64,000 nucleotides of DNA, taken from contig JBDRFP010000002.1 in the NCBI GenBank assembly GCA_043818555.1, forward strand, positions 41,803 through 105,802, written 5' to 3'. The stretch is from JAUYIW01 sp043818555 (GTDB taxonomy: Bacteria; Patescibacteriota; Patescibacteriia; UBA9934). The notes beneath the pieces are model-generated. The model was given only the letters and a program-made list of their open reading frames with translations, did not search any database and was not told the DNA's origin. Of the stretch, positions 58,659 through 64,000 are shown one piece after another (positions within the stretch are counted from its first letter, which is position 1; every line of letters starts with the position of its first letter). The position numbers were made by a program, and so were the translations under genes.

Positions 58659-61320
58659 ACAATTCTGCTGCTTTTTCCACTCTTATCTTCCCTCCTGGCT
58701 CATAAACCAATGTATCGCGCCTCCCAACCTTACCTTGAAGTAAGAACTCAGCAACCGCGTTGTCGACTGATTCCTGAATAACGCGACGCAACGGACGCGC
58801 GCCGAATTTAGGGTCATATCCTTTCTTTGCCAACTCGTGAACAGCCTCATCACTAGCCTCAAACTTAATCCCCTTCGCTTCCAGCCGAGCCTTAACTTGC
58901 GCGAGCATCAAGTATGCAATAGACACCACATCTTCCTGAGATAACGGTTTGAACACCATTACTCCATCGAAACGGTTTAAAAATTCCGGTCGATACACTT
59001 TCTTCAACTCGTCTTCGATCAAGTGCTGTTTGATCGTATCAAGATCAACCCCTGCCGATACTTGATCCTGAATGTACTGCGTGCCAGCGTTAGATGTTGC
59101 GATTAAAATGACGTTTGTGAAGTCCACAGTGCGACCAGACCCATCGGTCAGCCGGCCATCGTCCATAACCTGCAAAAACAAGTTCAAAATGTCAGGATGA
59201 GCCTTCTCAAGTTCGTCAAGGAGCAAAAGCGCAAATGGATTCTTGCGAACCGCCTCGGTGAGAAGCCCAGCCTCACCCGGTCCACCAATCAGCCTTGCAA
59301 TCGACGCCTTATCCTGATACTCACTCATGTCAAAACGGAGCATTGATTCTTCATTGCCAAAATACACTTCGGCAGTTGCCTTTGCAGTTTCAGTCTTACC
59401 AACTCCGGTTGGGCCTAGGAACAAGAAATTAGCAATCGGCCTGTTCTCTGCGCGCAACTCTACGCGGGCGCGACGCAAAGCCGACGAAATGGCCTTCACA
59501 GCTTCCTCCTGCCCAATTACACGCTCGTGCATGCGCACTTCCAAATCTAGCAACTTCTCACTTTCTTCAACGCCGACCTCGGTAACAGGCACGCGAGTCT
59601 TTTCCGATACAATCGTAGCAACATCTTCCTTGCCAACACGCGCCCACTCCTCACCGCGTTTGCCAACCATATTCGCAACCTCCTCGGCAAGGATAATCGC
59701 CTTTTCCGGCAGATAGCTTTCGTGCATGTAGCGGTCGCTCAAATCAACAATTGCCGCCAACGCCTCGTAGGTGAACACAATTTTGTTTCGATTTTCAATG
59801 CTGCCAACGCGCGATGCTAACACTTGTATTGCGTCGTTACGGCCCGGCTCTGCAATATCGATCTTGGACAGTCTTTGCCCTAACACTGATCTCTCAATCG
59901 CCCCTGTGTAGCCCTGTGGAGTTGCAGTTGCGATTACAAACGTGTAACCCTTCTCAAGCTCGCTTGCAACAACCGATGATAAATCAACGCCTCCTGCGCC
60001 GACTAGCTGGTCAATGTCTTCAATCACAACGATAATATTTCCAGACCGTCCAACCTCAGAAAATGTAATCAGCATCCGCTCCTCTGCTCCTGTGCCGCCC
60101 TGAACGCTTACAATGTGAGGTACGGAGAGTTTGACAAGGCGCATATCCTGTAGCACAGCCGGAACCTGCTCCTCAACCATGCGCGCGGCAATGCCGGCAA
60201 TAATCGCATCTTTGCCAACTCCGGGAGGCCCAACCAACACCACGCTCTGCCTACCGCCCTCAATTGCGCGCATAATCTGAGTCACCTCAACCTCGCGGCC
60301 AATCAACATTGGTAACCTCCCAGAAGCTGCCGTGCGGGTGAGGTCCTGCGACACGCGATCCAAAAAAGGCGTTGCGATAGCAGTGTAAGCACGATTCATT
60401 GTACCCCTTGGCTTGAACGATGCGGCTCGTGAGAATTCTTTCTGACGGTCCATTAGCTGTTCATTAATCCTAACCCATGCGACAACATTCTCAACTTCCT
60501 CCTCCTCAACATTCAGCGAGTACAACAGCTCCTTAATAAACTCGTCCTTAGCATAACATTCAGCAAAAATAGATCCTGCAGTAACTTGCGGTTGACCAAA
60601 CAATATTGATCGTCGGAAAGCGCGGGCAATAATCTCGCGCCCGGCAGGGCCAAACTGAGTGGAGCCCTTTGGCATAGCCTCCATTCGCCTGCGCAGCGCG
60701 TCCTTCATTTGTTCAAAGCCAATGCCAAGCCTTACGAGCAGTACCCTGACCGAGTTTGTGCTTAGCGAGCCTGCAAAAAGATGCAACGGTTGTACTTGGG
60801 CATGCCCGGCGTTGCGCGCTATCTCAAAGGCCTGTTCGATCGCATCGCGAGCCTCAGATGTCAGGACATGCGCAATATCTTCCTTGCGCTCAATAATATC
60901 GAGTGAGGGCAAAACAGTTACCTCTTCAACCAAATCCTTTCCGACCATTGGCACGCGCCGTCGCCAGGTTCTGAGCGATAAAACTCGGTAGAACAAAAAT
61001 GTTGCACACAAAACTGCAAACCAGAACCCAAAAATTATCGGGCTTGGCTCCCACCAAACGCCAGGATCGAGCAGGTCTTTTTGAAGCATCAGAATCGATC
61101 CGAGAATGAAAATTATCAACCCTGCCGCACCTGCAGCAATCACGATCCCGTTTATGATCTTCTGCGCAAAGTCACGAGCTTTTCTAATCGCAATGGTAGC
61201 CGTCGTAATCTCCGGCTCAAAATACCAAAGAACACCCTCAACCAAAAGGCCCGGAAATCCAACCGGAGCCGACTGTTGATCAGTTGATTGTGGTGCTTGA
61301 TTTTGATTTAGCTCGGTCAT
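58657..61320 (-). CDS. Membrane-anchored Clp/Hsp100 AAA+ ATPase
   Basis: 887 residues from ATG 61320 (MTELNQNQAP). Two N-terminal membrane helices (about 55-80 and 92-112), a Clp N-type double repeat (about 155-290), AAA1 (Walker A GPPGVGKD 364-371, Walker B VVIEDIDQL) and AAA2 (Walker A GPTGVGKT 636-643, Walker B LLLLDELEKAH, LIATSNAGTQ, FLNRFDGVMVF). The middle coiled coil of ClpB is absent, as in ClpC. The Thr of the AAA1 Walker A is replaced by Asp. It probably unfolds proteins at the membrane. Its start overlaps the 125-residue gene by ATGA. Confidence 0.88.
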   Translation of the reverse strand: MTELNQNQAPQSTDQQSAPVGFPGLLVEGVLWYFEPEITTATIAIRKARDFAQKIINGIVIAAGAAGLIIFILGSILMLQKDLLDPGVWWEPSPIIFGFWFAVLCATFLFYRVLSLRTWRRRVPMVGKDLVEEVTVLPSLDIIERKEDIAHVLTSEARDAIEQAFEIARNAGHAQVQPLHLFAGSLSTNSVRVLLVRLGIGFEQMKDALRRRMEAMPKGSTQFGPAGREIIARAFRRSILFGQPQVTAGSIFAECYAKDEFIKELLYSLNVEEEEVENVVAWVRINEQLMDRQKEFSRAASFKPRGTMNRAYTAIATPFLDRVSQDLTRTAASGRLPMLIGREVEVTQIMRAIEGGRQSVVLVGPPGVGKDAIIAGIAARMVEEQVPAVLQDMRLVKLSVPHIVSVQGGTGAEERMLITFSEVGRSGNIIVVIEDIDQLVGAGGVDLSSVVASELEKGYTFVIATATPQGYTGAIERSVLGQRLSKIDIAEPGRNDAIQVLASRVGSIENRNKIVFTYEALAAIVDLSDRYMHESYLPEKAIILAEEVANMVGKRGEEWARVGKEDVATIVSEKTRVPVTEVGVEESEKLLDLEVRMHERVIGQEEAVKAISSALRRARVELRAENRPIANFLFLGPTGVGKTETAKATAEVYFGNEESMLRFDMSEYQDKASIARLIGGPGEAGLLTEAVRKNPFALLLLDELEKAHPDILNLFLQVMDDGRLTDGSGRTVDFTNVILIATSNAGTQYIQDQVSAGVDLDTIKQHLIEDELKKVYRPEFLNRFDGVMVFKPLSQEDVVSIAYLMLAQVKARLEAKGIKFEASDEAVHELAKKGYDPKFGARPLRRVIQESVDNAVAEFLLQGKVGRRDTLVYEPGGKIRVEKAAEL

Positions 61321-61694
61321 AATACAAATAGTCCGCCTGTGAGGTGGAAAATTGCTGCGAACACAGCGATTAGAGGCAATACGATGTAGACAACTAGCGC
61401 TAGCAAAATCAGCAATGTCCAAAGGATGAGCGCAATGGTACGGCCGATGATTTGCGCTACACGCATGAAAAAGCTAATCAGCCGGCTTTGCCAGTCGTAA
61501 TAGCCAAACATTGGAACAAAAATATTTTTGATCCACACCCTTAGTGCAATCGATTTGGCGTAATTCCGAATCGAACCAACGCCCCACGAGCCAACTAAAA
61601 TAAACCCACGCGTGTACCACCAAACTGGCCAGCGCAAAACCCCGCCGACCAGGTCGACGATTATGTATTTGATTGTGAGCGTAAGTACTGGCAC
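61317..61694 (-). CDS. Hydrophobic membrane protein coupled to the Clp ATPase
   Basis: 125 residues. Amphipathic N-terminal half (VDLVGGVLRWPVWWYTRGFILVG) and one long hydrophobic stretch at the end (about 82-120). The stop codon overlaps the Clp start (ATGA), so the two are translated together and may form one membrane complex. It follows tgt by 7 bases on the same strand. Family not named. Confidence 0.65.
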   Translation of the reverse strand: MPVLTLTIKYIIVDLVGGVLRWPVWWYTRGFILVGSWGVGSIRNYAKSIALRVWIKNIFVPMFGYYDWQSRLISFFMRVAQIIGRTIALILWTLLILLALVVYIVLPLIAVFAAIFHLTGGLFVL

Positions 61695-61701
61695 AGCGAT
61701 A

Positions 61702-64000
<2,299 letters not shown>

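Overview
The window looks like a chromosome segment of a Patescibacteria (CPR) bacterium, probably of the Parcubacteria type. The signs are membrane-anchored Clp and SecDF variants, HerA/TraD-like ATPases beside DUF5667 and four-helix-bundle genes, and very repeat-rich intergenic DNA. No lineage can be fixed, because the window has no rRNA. UGA is used as a stop (for example in the ATGA start/stop overlaps), so the code is the standard bacterial one. The one RNA gene I am sure of is a tRNA-Glu(CTC).

Layout. 1-5.8 kb: dnaX (3' end cut by the window edge), a large fused TraD-like ATPase, cysS. 6-10.8 kb: membrane protein, anti-sigma-like DUF5667 protein with its ECF sigma factor, small cassette genes. 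11-16.9 kb: heat-shock cluster hrcA-grpE-dnaK-rdgB-(DUF559)-dnaJ, read from a CIRCE-controlled promoter. 17-21 kb: K+/H+ antiporter and K+ channel, then tRNA-Glu with a duplicated 3' end. 21-32 kb: dGTPase-like HD protein, uppP, a split copy of the TraD-like system, and a SecD-SecF fusion carrying parvulin domains. 32-38.6 kb: a nucleotide-sanitation island (SpoT-like HD, Maf, three NUDIX proteins, cytidine deaminase). 38.6-46.4 kb: secA, glyA, murC, murB, hpf. 46.5-58.3 kb: folD, recR-ybaB, dnaB, rplU, a WecA-like transferase and three large cassette genes. 58.6-64 kb: membrane-anchored Clp ATPase, tgt, and the C-terminal part of a surface protein whose start lies outside the window.

Two features stand out. 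First, most intergenic gaps contain short-period, self-complementary repeats of at least ten unrelated families. Some have perfect terminal inverted repeats (five AATGACCAAT elements). Some tightly bracket a small gene (DUF559 between G-tract arms; a four-helix-bundle gene between inverted TTTCAAAGG arrays). Some have run into coding sequence: the SecD-SecF linker and the C-terminal tails of the sigma factor, the DUF5667 protein and a TraD-like ATPase. Second, about nine genes of unknown or HD/DHH-like type form solitary cassettes. Each has GC-rich codon use, a strong Shine-Dalgarno, usually a near-consensus TTGACA-17-TANNNT promoter, and its own hairpin-T terminator, unlike the operonic housekeeping genes around them.

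All calls come from reading the sequence. No database search was run, and family assignments rest on recognised motifs.
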